From the NCBI GenBank assembly GCA_902552805.1, contig CACDIC010000004.1, forward strand, positions 1-64,000: 64,000 nt of DNA, written 5' to 3'. How positions within the stretch are numbered: position 1 is the stretch's first letter; each line of letters opens with the position of its first letter. The notes under the pieces were generated by a model. It was given only the letters and a program-made list of their open reading frames with translations, was not told where the DNA came from and ran no database searches. A program made the position numbers and the translations under genes. The stretch is from an uncultured Pelagibacteraceae bacterium. Its GTDB lineage: Bacteria > Pseudomonadota > Alphaproteobacteria > Pelagibacterales > Pelagibacteraceae. Below, piece after piece: positions 51,523-59,326 of the stretch.

Positions 51523-51867
51523 ATGTTTACTGCAAAAATAATTATAATTACTTTCTTATCAACATTCTTTGGTATATTTCTAGTACAATATCTTGAAAAT
51601 AAAGTTAAATATCAAAAGATCCTAAAAATTATTTTATTAGTATTTATTATTTTTTCATTTTACAATTTTATAGCTGGTTTAAGTATGAGTTTTGGTTGGG
51701 AAGACCCTTTGTCAAACACAAGTCCAGAGCAAAAAGGACGAGCTGCTGCTAGAAGAGGAGGTGGATTAGTTTTATTGATCATTAGTTTCTGGCCTTATAT
51801 TCTAACATTTGCTGGAGCATATATGAGTTGGTTATATTATATGCTTTTTAAAAAAATTAGTGCATAG
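51523..51867 (+). CDS. Hypothetical multi-TM membrane protein
   Basis: Three hydrophobic segments; 9 nt after the preceding ORF. Confidence 0.6.
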   Translation: MFTAKIIIITFLSTFFGIFLVQYLENKVKYQKILKIILLVFIIFSFYNFIAGLSMSFGWEDPLSNTSPEQKGRAAARRGGGLVLLIISFWPYILTFAGAYMSWLYYMLFKKISA

Positions 51868-51880
51868 GATAATTTAGAAC

Positions 51881-51918
51881 AACTGGTACTCAACTGGTAC
51901 CTAAGGAGATAAAATAAA
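51881..51918 (+). repeat. Tandem ACTGGTAC repeat (11-bp phase), copy 2
   Basis: aactggtactcaactggtacctaaggagataaaataaa. Confidence 0.75.
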
Positions 51919-51957
51919 AAAATTTTACTTATTCATCTTGTTCAATTATAAATATTA
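51915..51957 (+). repeat. Long direct repeat, copy 2
   Basis: taaaaaaattttacttattcatcttgttcaattataaatatta; see copy 1 at 44379. Confidence 0.85.
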
Positions 51958-51984
51958 GCATAAACACTCATGAAATTCACAAAT

Positions 51985-52070
51985 GCCCTCGTGGTGAAAT
52001 TGGTAGACACAAAGGACTTAAAATCCTTGCCGCTTGCGGAGTGCCAGTTCGAGTCTGGCCGAGGGCACCA
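51985..52070 (+). tRNA. tRNA-Leu(UAA), CCA encoded
   Basis: Acceptor GCCCTCG/CGAGGGC, anticodon loop CTTAAAA, long variable arm, TTCGA loop. Confidence 0.97.
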
Positions 52071-52077
52071 CTCATAG

Positions 52078-53007
52078 ATGAAACAATATTTCAGAGTAAT
52101 TCTCGGCCGACAACATAAACACTTTCAAGATTGTTTTGATGGAAAATTTGTTGGTGTTGGCTTCATACCAGATATAGATTTAAAAAATGATTTAGTAGAT
52201 GACTGGAGGGAGTTTAATAAAAAATTTATTCCTATCTATTTAAAAAGTAATCCTGGTGCCCACAAAGTGAAAGCTGGTTTAGCATGCAGTGCAATACATA
52301 CTGTTGCAAAAAGAATGAATAATGATGATTTTGTTTTATGTCCAGATGGGCAAAGAAATTATAAAATTGCAAAAATTTCAGGAGATTATTTTTATAACCC
52401 AGAAAAACCATCGATAGTTCATAGAAGACCTGTCGAGTGGTTATCTACTACGATTAAGAGAGATGAAATGAGTGAAGCATTAAGAAACTCTACAGGTGCC
52501 ATAGGAACAATTTCAGATATTTCAAAACACGCTGATGAGATTGAACAATTTATTAAAGGTGAGAGTCCAATTTCAATATCATCTAAAGATAAGGATATTG
52601 AAAATCCAAGTATGTTTGCTTTGGAAATGCATTTGGAAGATTTTTTAATTAAAAATTGGGAACACACTCCATTAGCACAAAATTATGATATTTATGAAGA
52701 CGAAGAAGTTTTGGGAAAACAATTCCCAACTGACACAGGACCGATTGATATACTTGCAGTGAGTAAAGATAAAAAGGAATATCTAGTTATAGAGTTAAAA
52801 AAGGGTAGAGCTAGCGATAGTGTTGTTGGACAAGTGCAAAGATACATGGGTTTCATTAAAGAAGAATTTTTAGAAGAGGGACAGCGAGTTAGAGGTGCCA
52901 TAATAGCTTTAGAGAACGATTTAAAAGTAAAAAGAGCTTTGAGTGTTACTAATGATATTGATTTTTATGAATATAAAATAAATTTTGATTTGGTAAAAAG
53001 TAAATAA
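52078..53007 (+). CDS. Probable PD-(D/E)XK nuclease: Mrr N-terminal-like domain plus NucS/DUF91-like C-terminal nuclease
   Basis: N-terminal part ...KIAKISGDYFYNPEKPSIVHRRPVEWLSTTIKRDEMSEALRNSTGAIGTISDISKHADEI resembles Mrr-type restriction proteins; C-terminal GPIDILAVSKDKKEYLVIELKKGRASDSVVGQVQRYM gives D...ExK. Confidence 0.72.
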   Translation: MKQYFRVILGRQHKHFQDCFDGKFVGVGFIPDIDLKNDLVDDWREFNKKFIPIYLKSNPGAHKVKAGLACSAIHTVAKRMNNDDFVLCPDGQRNYKIAKISGDYFYNPEKPSIVHRRPVEWLSTTIKRDEMSEALRNSTGAIGTISDISKHADEIEQFIKGESPISISSKDKDIENPSMFALEMHLEDFLIKNWEHTPLAQNYDIYEDEEVLGKQFPTDTGPIDILAVSKDKKEYLVIELKKGRASDSVVGQVQRYMGFIKEEFLEEGQRVRGAIIALENDLKVKRALSVTNDIDFYEYKINFDLVKSK

Positions 53008-53070
53008 TGATAAAATATGAATTGGTAGATGTCAGGGATTTATGGTCTACTTACAACTACCAACCACAAG

Positions 53071-53110
53071 AATGTGCATTAATGTGCATAAGTGTGCATC
53101 AATGTGCATT
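53071..53110 (+). repeat. Four tandem 10-bp repeats (consensus aATGTGCATt)
   Basis: aatgtgcatt aatgtgcata agtgtgcatc aatgtgcatt. Confidence 0.92.
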
Positions 53111-53169
53111 AAAAAAATATGAAGAAAATTAAAATGCTTGTAAAAACAAAACTATTGGGCTTGGGAGTA

Positions 53170-53227
53170 GACTTAAAATCCTTGCCGCTTGCGGAGTGCC
53201 AGTTCGAGTCTGGCCGAGGGCACCACT
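53170..53227 (+). pseudogene. Displaced 3' fragment of tRNA-Leu(UAA) including CCA
   Basis: gacttaaaatccttgccgcttgcggagtgccagttcgagtctggccgagggcaccact, identical to 52015-52072. Confidence 0.95.
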
Positions 53228-53229
53228 AA

Positions 53230-54000
53230 ATGAATAGGGTTCAAATCATATCTGACAAAAATCAAAGATCTTTAAAAATAAAATCAGCAATCCAAAAAAA
53301 AATTAATCAAAATAAAATTAAAAGATCCAATATTACAATTGTTATCGGGGGCGATGGTTTCATGCTTCAAACACTAAAAAAGAATAGAAAATTAAAAAAG
53401 TTTTTTTACGGTATAAATTCTGGGAGTTATGGATTTTTAATGAATAAATTTTCATCAAAAAATATCATAAGTAATTTGCATAAAGCAAAAATGATAACGA
53501 TCTCTCCGCTGGAGATGGTTGTTAAAAATAATAAAAATGAAACTAAAAAACATATAGCTATAAATGAAGTTTCGATTTTAAGACAAAGTAGACAAGCTGC
53601 GTCTTTATCTATTCATCATGGTTCTAAACAAGTCATAAAAAAACTTGTTTCTGATGGTGTACTAGTTTCCACACCTGCTGGAAGCACTGCTTATAATTTA
53701 TCAGTTCACGGACCTATATTAAGTTTGAATTCAAAAAGATTGTCCATATCTCCTATAAGTCCATTTAGACCGAGAAGATGGAAGGGCAAAATTGTAAGTG
53801 ATAAATCTAAAATAAATATCAGAAACTTAAATTCTATAAAAAGACCAATTTCTGCTGTTGCGGATAATATTGAGGTCAGGAATGCAAAAAATATTATAGT
53901 GAAAACTAATCAAAAAATTAAATTTAATCTTCTCTATGATAGAAACAGAAGTTTGCAAAAAAAAATCAAAATAGAACAATTGAGAAAAGAAACGTATTGA
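53230..54000 (+). CDS. nadK: NAD kinase
   Basis: IVIGGDGFMLQTLKK, INSGSYGFLMN, VSTPAGSTAYNLSVHGPIL. Confidence 0.92.
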   Translation: MNRVQIISDKNQRSLKIKSAIQKKINQNKIKRSNITIVIGGDGFMLQTLKKNRKLKKFFYGINSGSYGFLMNKFSSKNIISNLHKAKMITISPLEMVVKNNKNETKKHIAINEVSILRQSRQAASLSIHHGSKQVIKKLVSDGVLVSTPAGSTAYNLSVHGPILSLNSKRLSISPISPFRPRRWKGKIVSDKSKINIRNLNSIKRPISAVADNIEVRNAKNIIVKTNQKIKFNLLYDRNRSLQKKIKIEQLRKETY

Positions 54001-54076
54001 TGGTGCCCCCGCACGGATTCGAACCGCGGACCTATTGATTACAAATCAATTGCTCTACCAGCTGAGCTACAAGGGC
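54001..54076 (-). tRNA. tRNA-Thr(UGU)
   Basis: Reverse complement GCCCTTGTAGCTCAGCTGGTAGAGCAATTGATTTGTAATCAATAGG...GGGGGCACCA; anticodon loop TTTGTAA. Confidence 0.97.
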
Positions 54077-54109
54077 ATGCGCAATAACTAATAATTATTT
54101 ATAAATTAA

Positions 54110-54853
54110 TCAACTCTTTTTTTTTAGATAACTTAAATGATGAAATACAATCGCTGCACTATTTGATATATTTAGGCTCTCAATTTTTTTATTTATCTCA
54201 ATCTTTACTAAAAAATCTGCATATTTGGATGTATGTTTATGCATTCCTAGTCCTTCAGATCCAAATAATAATATATTATTTCCTTTCCACTCGATATCAG
54301 TAAAGTCTTTTTTTCCATTACCATCAAAACCATATACCCAAAAATTTTTTTCTTTTAGATTTTTCAGTGTAGAATTGATATTAGAAACCTCAAAGATATT
54401 AATATATTCAATTGCACCACTTGCTGCTTTATACATGAGTTTACTTTCACTAGGAAAGTTTCTTTCTTTAATAATTACTCCATCTATATTAAAAGAAGCA
54501 GCACTTCTGATCAAAGATCCTATATTTCTTGGATCAGTTACACCATCAAGACAAATTAAAGTAACGTTATTCTTCTCCTTAACATATTCTTTAAGAATTG
54601 GTTTTTTAATATGTTCAATTTCTGCGACATATCCTTGATGTTTTAAATTTTCTTTAGTGCTATACTTATCAAGTTCTTTTTTGGTTTTAAAATATACCTT
54701 GACCTCATTTAATAAGTTTTTGTTAGGGTTTTTCTTATGAATATTTTTCTTACTTTCCTCTGTTAAAAATACTCTCAAAACCTTCCTTTTTGGATTACGT
54801 AAAGCTTCAATGACAGCATGTTGACCAATTATAAAAAAAGATGATTTGTTCAT
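54110..54853 (-). CDS. rlmB: 23S rRNA 2'-O-methyltransferase, TrmH/RlmB family
   Basis: IIGQHAVIEALRNPKRKV, CLDGVTDPRNIGSLIRSAASF, LLFGSEGLGMHKHT, SLNISNSAAIVFH. Confidence 0.9.
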   Translation of the reverse strand: MNKSSFFIIGQHAVIEALRNPKRKVLRVFLTEESKKNIHKKNPNKNLLNEVKVYFKTKKELDKYSTKENLKHQGYVAEIEHIKKPILKEYVKEKNNVTLICLDGVTDPRNIGSLIRSAASFNIDGVIIKERNFPSESKLMYKAASGAIEYINIFEVSNINSTLKNLKEKNFWVYGFDGNGKKDFTDIEWKGNNILLFGSEGLGMHKHTSKYADFLVKIEINKKIESLNISNSAAIVFHHLSYLKKKS

Positions 54854-54982
54854 AAAATTACCTTTGTTTTACACGTTTTTTCAAATATTTTCTTAATAAA
54901 TCACGTGTTGCATTTGGACAAATAAAATATATAAAACGCTTGTTGTTTGAAGCTTATTGAACAAGGGGACACTTCCCCTAAG

Positions 54983-55068
54983 GGAGGGGTTCCAGAGCGG
55001 TCAAATGGGGCGGGCTGTAAACCCGTTGACTTCGGTCTTCGAAAGTTCGAATCTTTCCCCCTCCACCA
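54983..55068 (+). tRNA. tRNA-Tyr(GUA)
   Basis: ggaggggttccagagcgg...cgggctgtaaacccg...cccctccacca; long variable arm. Confidence 0.97.
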
Positions 55069-55112
55069 TTCAATAATCTTTAGCAACACTGGAGTGTTAC
55101 TCTTGGGGTTGT

Positions 55113-55186
55113 GCGGGTGTAGTTCAATGGTAGAACGCTAGCCTTCCAAGCTGGATGTAAGGGTTCGATTCCCTTTACCCGCTCCA
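55113..55186 (+). tRNA. tRNA-Gly(UCC)
   Basis: gcgggtgtagttcaatggtagaacgctagccttccaagctgg...tacccgctcca. Confidence 0.97.
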
Positions 55187-55232
55187 AGAAAAATATAGTT
55201 TATAAAAAAATAAAATGTGAGGAATATAAGTA

Positions 55233-56423
55233 ATGTCAAAAGAAAAATTTGTAAGAAATAAACCGCATTGTAACATTGGAACAATCGGTCATGTCGATCA
55301 CGGTAAAACAACTCTAACTGCTGCAATCACTAAAGTTTTATCTGAAACTGGTGGAGCACAGGCTGTTGCTTATGATCAAATTGATAAAGCTCCAGAAGAG
55401 AAAGAAAGAGGTATTACAATTTCAACAGCACACGTTGAGTATGAAACTGAAAAAAGACACTATGCGCACGTAGATTGTCCTGGTCATGCTGATTATGTAA
55501 AGAATATGATTACAGGTGCAGCACAAATGGATGGTGCGATTTTAGTTGTTAACGCTGCTGATGGTCCTATGCCTCAAACAAGAGAGCATATTCTTTTAGC
55601 AAGGCAAGTTGGTGTTCCTGCTATCTGTGTTTATTTGAATAAAGTAGATCAGGTTGATGATAAAGAAATGATTGATCTTGTCGAAGAAGAGATCAAAGAA
55701 TTATTAACTTCATATAAATTCCCTGGTGACAAAACTCCTATAGCTAAAGGTTCTGCACTAGCTGCTGTTGAAGGAAGAGATGATGAAATTGGAAAAAATT
55801 CAATTTTAGAATTGATGAAGAATGTAGATGAGTTTATTCCACAACCAGACAGACCAAAAGATAAAGATTTCTTAATGCCAGTAGAAGATGTCTTCTCAAT
55901 CTCAGGAAGGGGTACAGTTGCAACTGGAAGAGTTGAGTCTGGTGTACTGAAAACAGGAGATGAACTTGAGATAGTTGGTATTAGAGAAACTAAAAAATCA
56001 GTTTGTACTGGTGTTGAAATGTTTAGAAAACTTTTAGATTCTGGCGAAGCAGGAGATAACGTTGGAGTACTTTTAAGAGGTGTAGAGAGAACTGATATTG
56101 AAAGAGGACAAGTTCTTTGTAAACCAGGATCTGTTACGCCACATACTAAATTTGAAGCTCAAGCGTATGTACTTAAAAAAGAGGAAGGTGGAAGACACAC
56201 ACCTTTTTTCACAAAGTATAGACCACAATTCTATTTTAGAACTACAGATGTAACTGGAGAGGTAGAGTTACCGGCTGGGACTGAAATGGTTATGCCTGGT
56301 GATGATGCTAAATTTACAGTTAAACTAATTACACCAATTGCAATGTCTGAGAAATTAAACTTTGCAATTCGTGAAGGTGGAAGAACTGTTGGAGCTGGTG
56401 TAGTAACTAAAATTATAGAGTAA
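55233..56423 (+). CDS. tuf: Elongation factor Tu
   Basis: [39 protein letters not shown]. Confidence 0.99.
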   Translation: MSKEKFVRNKPHCNIGTIGHVDHGKTTLTAAITKVLSETGGAQAVAYDQIDKAPEEKERGITISTAHVEYETEKRHYAHVDCPGHADYVKNMITGAAQMDGAILVVNAADGPMPQTREHILLARQVGVPAICVYLNKVDQVDDKEMIDLVEEEIKELLTSYKFPGDKTPIAKGSALAAVEGRDDEIGKNSILELMKNVDEFIPQPDRPKDKDFLMPVEDVFSISGRGTVATGRVESGVLKTGDELEIVGIRETKKSVCTGVEMFRKLLDSGEAGDNVGVLLRGVERTDIERGQVLCKPGSVTPHTKFEAQAYVLKKEEGGRHTPFFTKYRPQFYFRTTDVTGEVELPAGTEMVMPGDDAKFTVKLITPIAMSEKLNFAIREGGRTVGAGVVTKIIE

Positions 56424-56432
56424 ACTCTATAT

Positions 56433-56508
56433 AGGAGTGTAGCTCAATTGGTAGAGCGCCGGTCTCCAAAACCGGAGGCTGAGGGTTCGAGTCCCTCCGC
56501 TCCTGCCA
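56433..56508 (+). tRNA. tRNA-Trp(CCA)
   Basis: aggagtgtagctcaattggtagagcgccggtctccaaaaccgg...gctcctgcca; between tuf and secE. Confidence 0.97.
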
Positions 56509-56525
56509 ATATAAAATAAAGGAAT

Positions 56526-56717
56526 ATGAAGAACCCGATTAAATTTATTCAGGAAGTAAAACAAGAAGCATTCAAAGTTTCTTGGCCTACAGGAAAAGAG
56601 ACACTCCAAGGTGCATTAATGGTTTTTGCAATGGCAGTAGTAATGTCCTTATTTTTTTTATTATTAGATCAGGTTTTAAAATTTTTCTTAGAATTATTAC
56701 TTAAAGTGAGCATCTAA
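56526..56717 (+). CDS. secE: Preprotein translocase subunit SecE
   Basis: FIQEVKQEAFKVSWPTGKETLQGALMVF; upstream of nusG. Confidence 0.95.
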   Translation: MKNPIKFIQEVKQEAFKVSWPTGKETLQGALMVFAMAVVMSLFFLLLDQVLKFFLELLLKVSI

Positions 56718-57247
56718 TGAAAAATTGGTACATAGTTCAATCTCACTCTAGTTTTGAGAACAAAGTTGCAGGACTTATTAAAGAAGAAGCAGACAAAGCT
56801 AAAATTTCTGAAAAATTTGAGGAAATTATTGTTCCAACTCATGATGTAACTGAAGTAAAAAGAGGTAAAAGAATTCAAAGAAAAAAAAAATATTTTCCAG
56901 GTTATGTTCTGATTAAAAGTGAGATGGACAATGATATTTATCACATGATAAAAAACATTAAACGTGTCAGTGGTTTTTTAGGTACAAAGGGAATGCCTGT
57001 ACCCGTGTCTGATAAAGAAATTGATAAAATTTTAGGTCAAATTAAAGATGGGGTTGCCCAGCCTAAATCAGCTGTAGAATACACAGTTGGCGAAAAAGTT
57101 CAGGTTATTGACGGACCTTTTGCATCATTTAGTGGAATGGTTGAAGAAATTGATGAAGAAAAGTCTAGACTTAAGGTGTCAGTTTCTATATTTGGAAGGC
57201 CAACACCAGTTGATTTAGAATATAATCAAGTGGAGAAAGTAAGTTAA
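56717..57247 (+). CDS. nusG: Transcription termination/antitermination protein NusG
   Basis: [45 protein letters not shown]. Confidence 0.97.
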   Translation: MKNWYIVQSHSSFENKVAGLIKEEADKAKISEKFEEIIVPTHDVTEVKRGKRIQRKKKYFPGYVLIKSEMDNDIYHMIKNIKRVSGFLGTKGMPVPVSDKEIDKILGQIKDGVAQPKSAVEYTVGEKVQVIDGPFASFSGMVEEIDEEKSRLKVSVSIFGRPTPVDLEYNQVEKVS

Positions 57248-57251
57248 ATTT

Positions 57252-57683
57252 ATGGCAGCTAAAAAAGAAGTAAGTGGTTTTATAAAATTACAAATTAAAG
57301 GAGGTCAAGCAAATCCTGCTCCGCCAGTTGGACCTGCATTAGGACAACGTGGGGTAAACATAATGGAATTTTGTAAAGCTTTCAATGATAAAACAAAAAA
57401 GTTAGCTGGTAAACCGGTACCAGTTGAAATTACTGTTTATAAAGATAAAAAATTTGACTTTAAAATAAAATCACCACCAGCATCTTTTTTCATAAGAGAA
57501 GCTGCAAAATTAAAGAGTGGTTCTCAGGAACCTGGTCGAAATATTGTTGCATCAATAACAAAGAAACAAGCTGAAGAAATTGCTAAACAAAAAATGGAAG
57601 ATTTAAATGCTCTTGATTTAGATCAAGCGGTCAAAATAATTGCTGGTTCAGCAAGATCAATGGGTATTGAGGTAAAAGATTAG
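57252..57683 (+). CDS. rplK: 50S ribosomal protein L11
   Basis: [34 protein letters not shown]. Confidence 0.98.
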   Translation: MAAKKEVSGFIKLQIKGGQANPAPPVGPALGQRGVNIMEFCKAFNDKTKKLAGKPVPVEITVYKDKKFDFKIKSPPASFFIREAAKLKSGSQEPGRNIVASITKKQAEEIAKQKMEDLNALDLDQAVKIIAGSARSMGIEVKD

Positions 57684-57685
57684 TT

Positions 57686-58375
57686 ATGTCTTCAAAAAGA
57701 TTTAAAAAACTTCCTGAAAAAACTCAAGAACTTCCATCTGAAGTGATTGAAAAATTACTTCCTGTAGTTAAAAAAAATTGCACAACTAAATTTGATGAGT
57801 CCGTTGATTTAAGTTTTCAAATTAACAATAAACAGAAAAAAAGTGAGATAAACATTAGGACTGTAGTCAATCTTCCTGGTGGAACTGGTAAAAAAATAAA
57901 AGTTGCTGTCGTATGTGAGGATGCAAAATCTGGCGAAGCAAAAACTGCTGGTGCTGATATTGTAGGCGGTGATGAATTTATTGAAAAAATTAAAAATGGA
58001 GAAATGAATTTTGAAAAATTAATTTGTACTCCATCTATGATGATTAAATTATCAAAATTAGGAAAAGTATTGGGACCAAAAGGTTTAATGCCCAATCCAA
58101 AATTAGGAACTGTGACTGAAAATTTAAAAACAGCAATTTCAGATGCAAAATCTGGTCAAGCAGAAATTAGAAATGATAAAGATGGAAATATCGGAGTTAG
58201 TATAGGAAAAAAATCTTTTAATGATGAAAAGTTAATTAAAAATTTTAACGCTGTTATAGATACACTTGAGAAAGAAAAATCAAATAATACAGTAAAAGGT
58301 GAACTAATTAGAACTGCATTTGTGACATCAACAATGGGTGTTTCATATAAGTTAAAATTAGGAAAAAATATTTAA
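57686..58375 (+). CDS. rplA: 50S ribosomal protein L1
   Basis: LGKVLGPKGLMPNPKLGTV. Confidence 0.98.
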   Translation: MSSKRFKKLPEKTQELPSEVIEKLLPVVKKNCTTKFDESVDLSFQINNKQKKSEINIRTVVNLPGGTGKKIKVAVVCEDAKSGEAKTAGADIVGGDEFIEKIKNGEMNFEKLICTPSMMIKLSKLGKVLGPKGLMPNPKLGTVTENLKTAISDAKSGQAEIRNDKDGNIGVSIGKKSFNDEKLIKNFNAVIDTLEKEKSNNTVKGELIRTAFVTSTMGVSYKLKLGKNI

Positions 58376-58378
58376 GTT

Positions 58379-58900
58379 ATGATGAATAAAGAGCAAAAGA
58401 AAAACTACATTGCTGAAATGACAACGCAATTTGAGAATAGTAAAGCGGTTATGGTTACTCATTATCAAGGTCTGACAATGACTCAATTAGATGAATTAAG
58501 ATCGAAAATGAGAGAACATGGAATAATTTTTAAAATTACAAAAAACAGAATTACAAAATTAGCATTGGAAAAAACTAAGTGTAAAGATTTATCAAACTTA
58601 TTCACTGGTCCAACAGCCGTTGCATTTGGAGAAGATGCAATTATGTCAGCACGAATTTTATCCAAGTTTGCAAAAGATAATGAGAATCTCAAACTGATCG
58701 GTGGAATGATGGAAAATGAAATTCTTGATCAAGCTGGAGTAATGAATGTCGCAAATTTACCTACTTTAGACGAAGCAAGGGCTAATATTGTGGGTATTTT
58801 GAATGTATCTGCATCAAAATTAGTAAGTATTTTGCTTGCACGATCGGAAAAAATGAGTAGTTTACCTCCAGAAAATTCTGAAACACAACCTAAAGAGTAA
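58379..58900 (+). CDS. rplJ: 50S ribosomal protein L10
   Basis: VMVTHYQGLTMTQLDELRSKMREHG; between rplA and rplL. Confidence 0.96.
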   Translation: MMNKEQKKNYIAEMTTQFENSKAVMVTHYQGLTMTQLDELRSKMREHGIIFKITKNRITKLALEKTKCKDLSNLFTGPTAVAFGEDAIMSARILSKFAKDNENLKLIGGMMENEILDQAGVMNVANLPTLDEARANIVGILNVSASKLVSILLARSEKMSSLPPENSETQPKE

Positions 58901-58903
58901 ATT

Positions 58904-59269
58904 ATGCCAGATCTAAATAAAATCATCGAAGACTTATCAAGTTTAACTGTTGCTGAAGCAGCAGATCTTTCAAAGCAACTAGAGGAAAAATGGGGTGTTA
59001 CGCCAATGGCGGCAGCAGCTCCAGCAGCAGCAGGAGGAGCGGCAGCAGCAGAAGAAAAGGATGACTTTTCAATTATGCTCGTTTCCGCAGGAGATAAAAA
59101 AATTAACGTAATTAAAGAAGTAAGAGCAGCAACTTCTCTTGGTCTTAAAGAAGCAAAAGACTTGGTAGAGGGCGCACCTAAAGAAGTAAAAGCTGGTGTA
59201 CCGAAAAAAGAGGCAGAAGAAATTAAAGCAAAGTTAGAAGCTGCAGGGGCAAAAGTAGAACTTAAATAA
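58904..59269 (+). CDS. rplL: 50S ribosomal protein L7/L12
   Basis: [61 protein letters not shown]. Confidence 0.98.
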   Translation: MPDLNKIIEDLSSLTVAEAADLSKQLEEKWGVTPMAAAAPAAAGGAAAAEEKDDFSIMLVSAGDKKINVIKEVRAATSLGLKEAKDLVEGAPKEVKAGVPKKEAEEIKAKLEAAGAKVELK

Positions 59270-59289
59270 ATTAACAGGAAATTTTTAAG

Positions 59290-59315
59290 TACTGATTAAT
59301 TAAATTTAATCAGTA
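59290..59315 (+). promoter_or_regulatory. Hairpin in the rplL-rpoB spacer, possible attenuator or processing site
   Basis: tactgattaa-ttaaat-ttaatcagta: 10-bp stem, 6-nt loop, no strong T run. Confidence 0.4.
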
Positions 59316-59326
59316 TTAAGACATAG

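Noticed and set aside
53017-53042. Possible third degenerate tRNA-Leu D-arm remnant (aattggtagatgtcaggga)
   Set aside because: Only a 10-bp exact match to the tRNA, then weak similarity; may be chance.
53071-53110. CRISPR array
   Set aside because: Repeats are only 10 bp with no spacers and no cas genes; better explained as phased binding sites.
54225-54638. 137-aa ORF antisense to rlmB
   Set aside because: Hydrophobic composition is the expected reverse complement of a Lys/Glu-rich AT-rich gene.
54901-55326. Small ORFs over the tRNA-Tyr/tRNA-Gly/tuf leader
   Set aside because: They translate tRNA sequence; typical spurious calls.
56427-56609. 60-aa ORF antisense to tRNA-Trp/secE
   Set aside because: Overlaps tRNA and secE; spurious.
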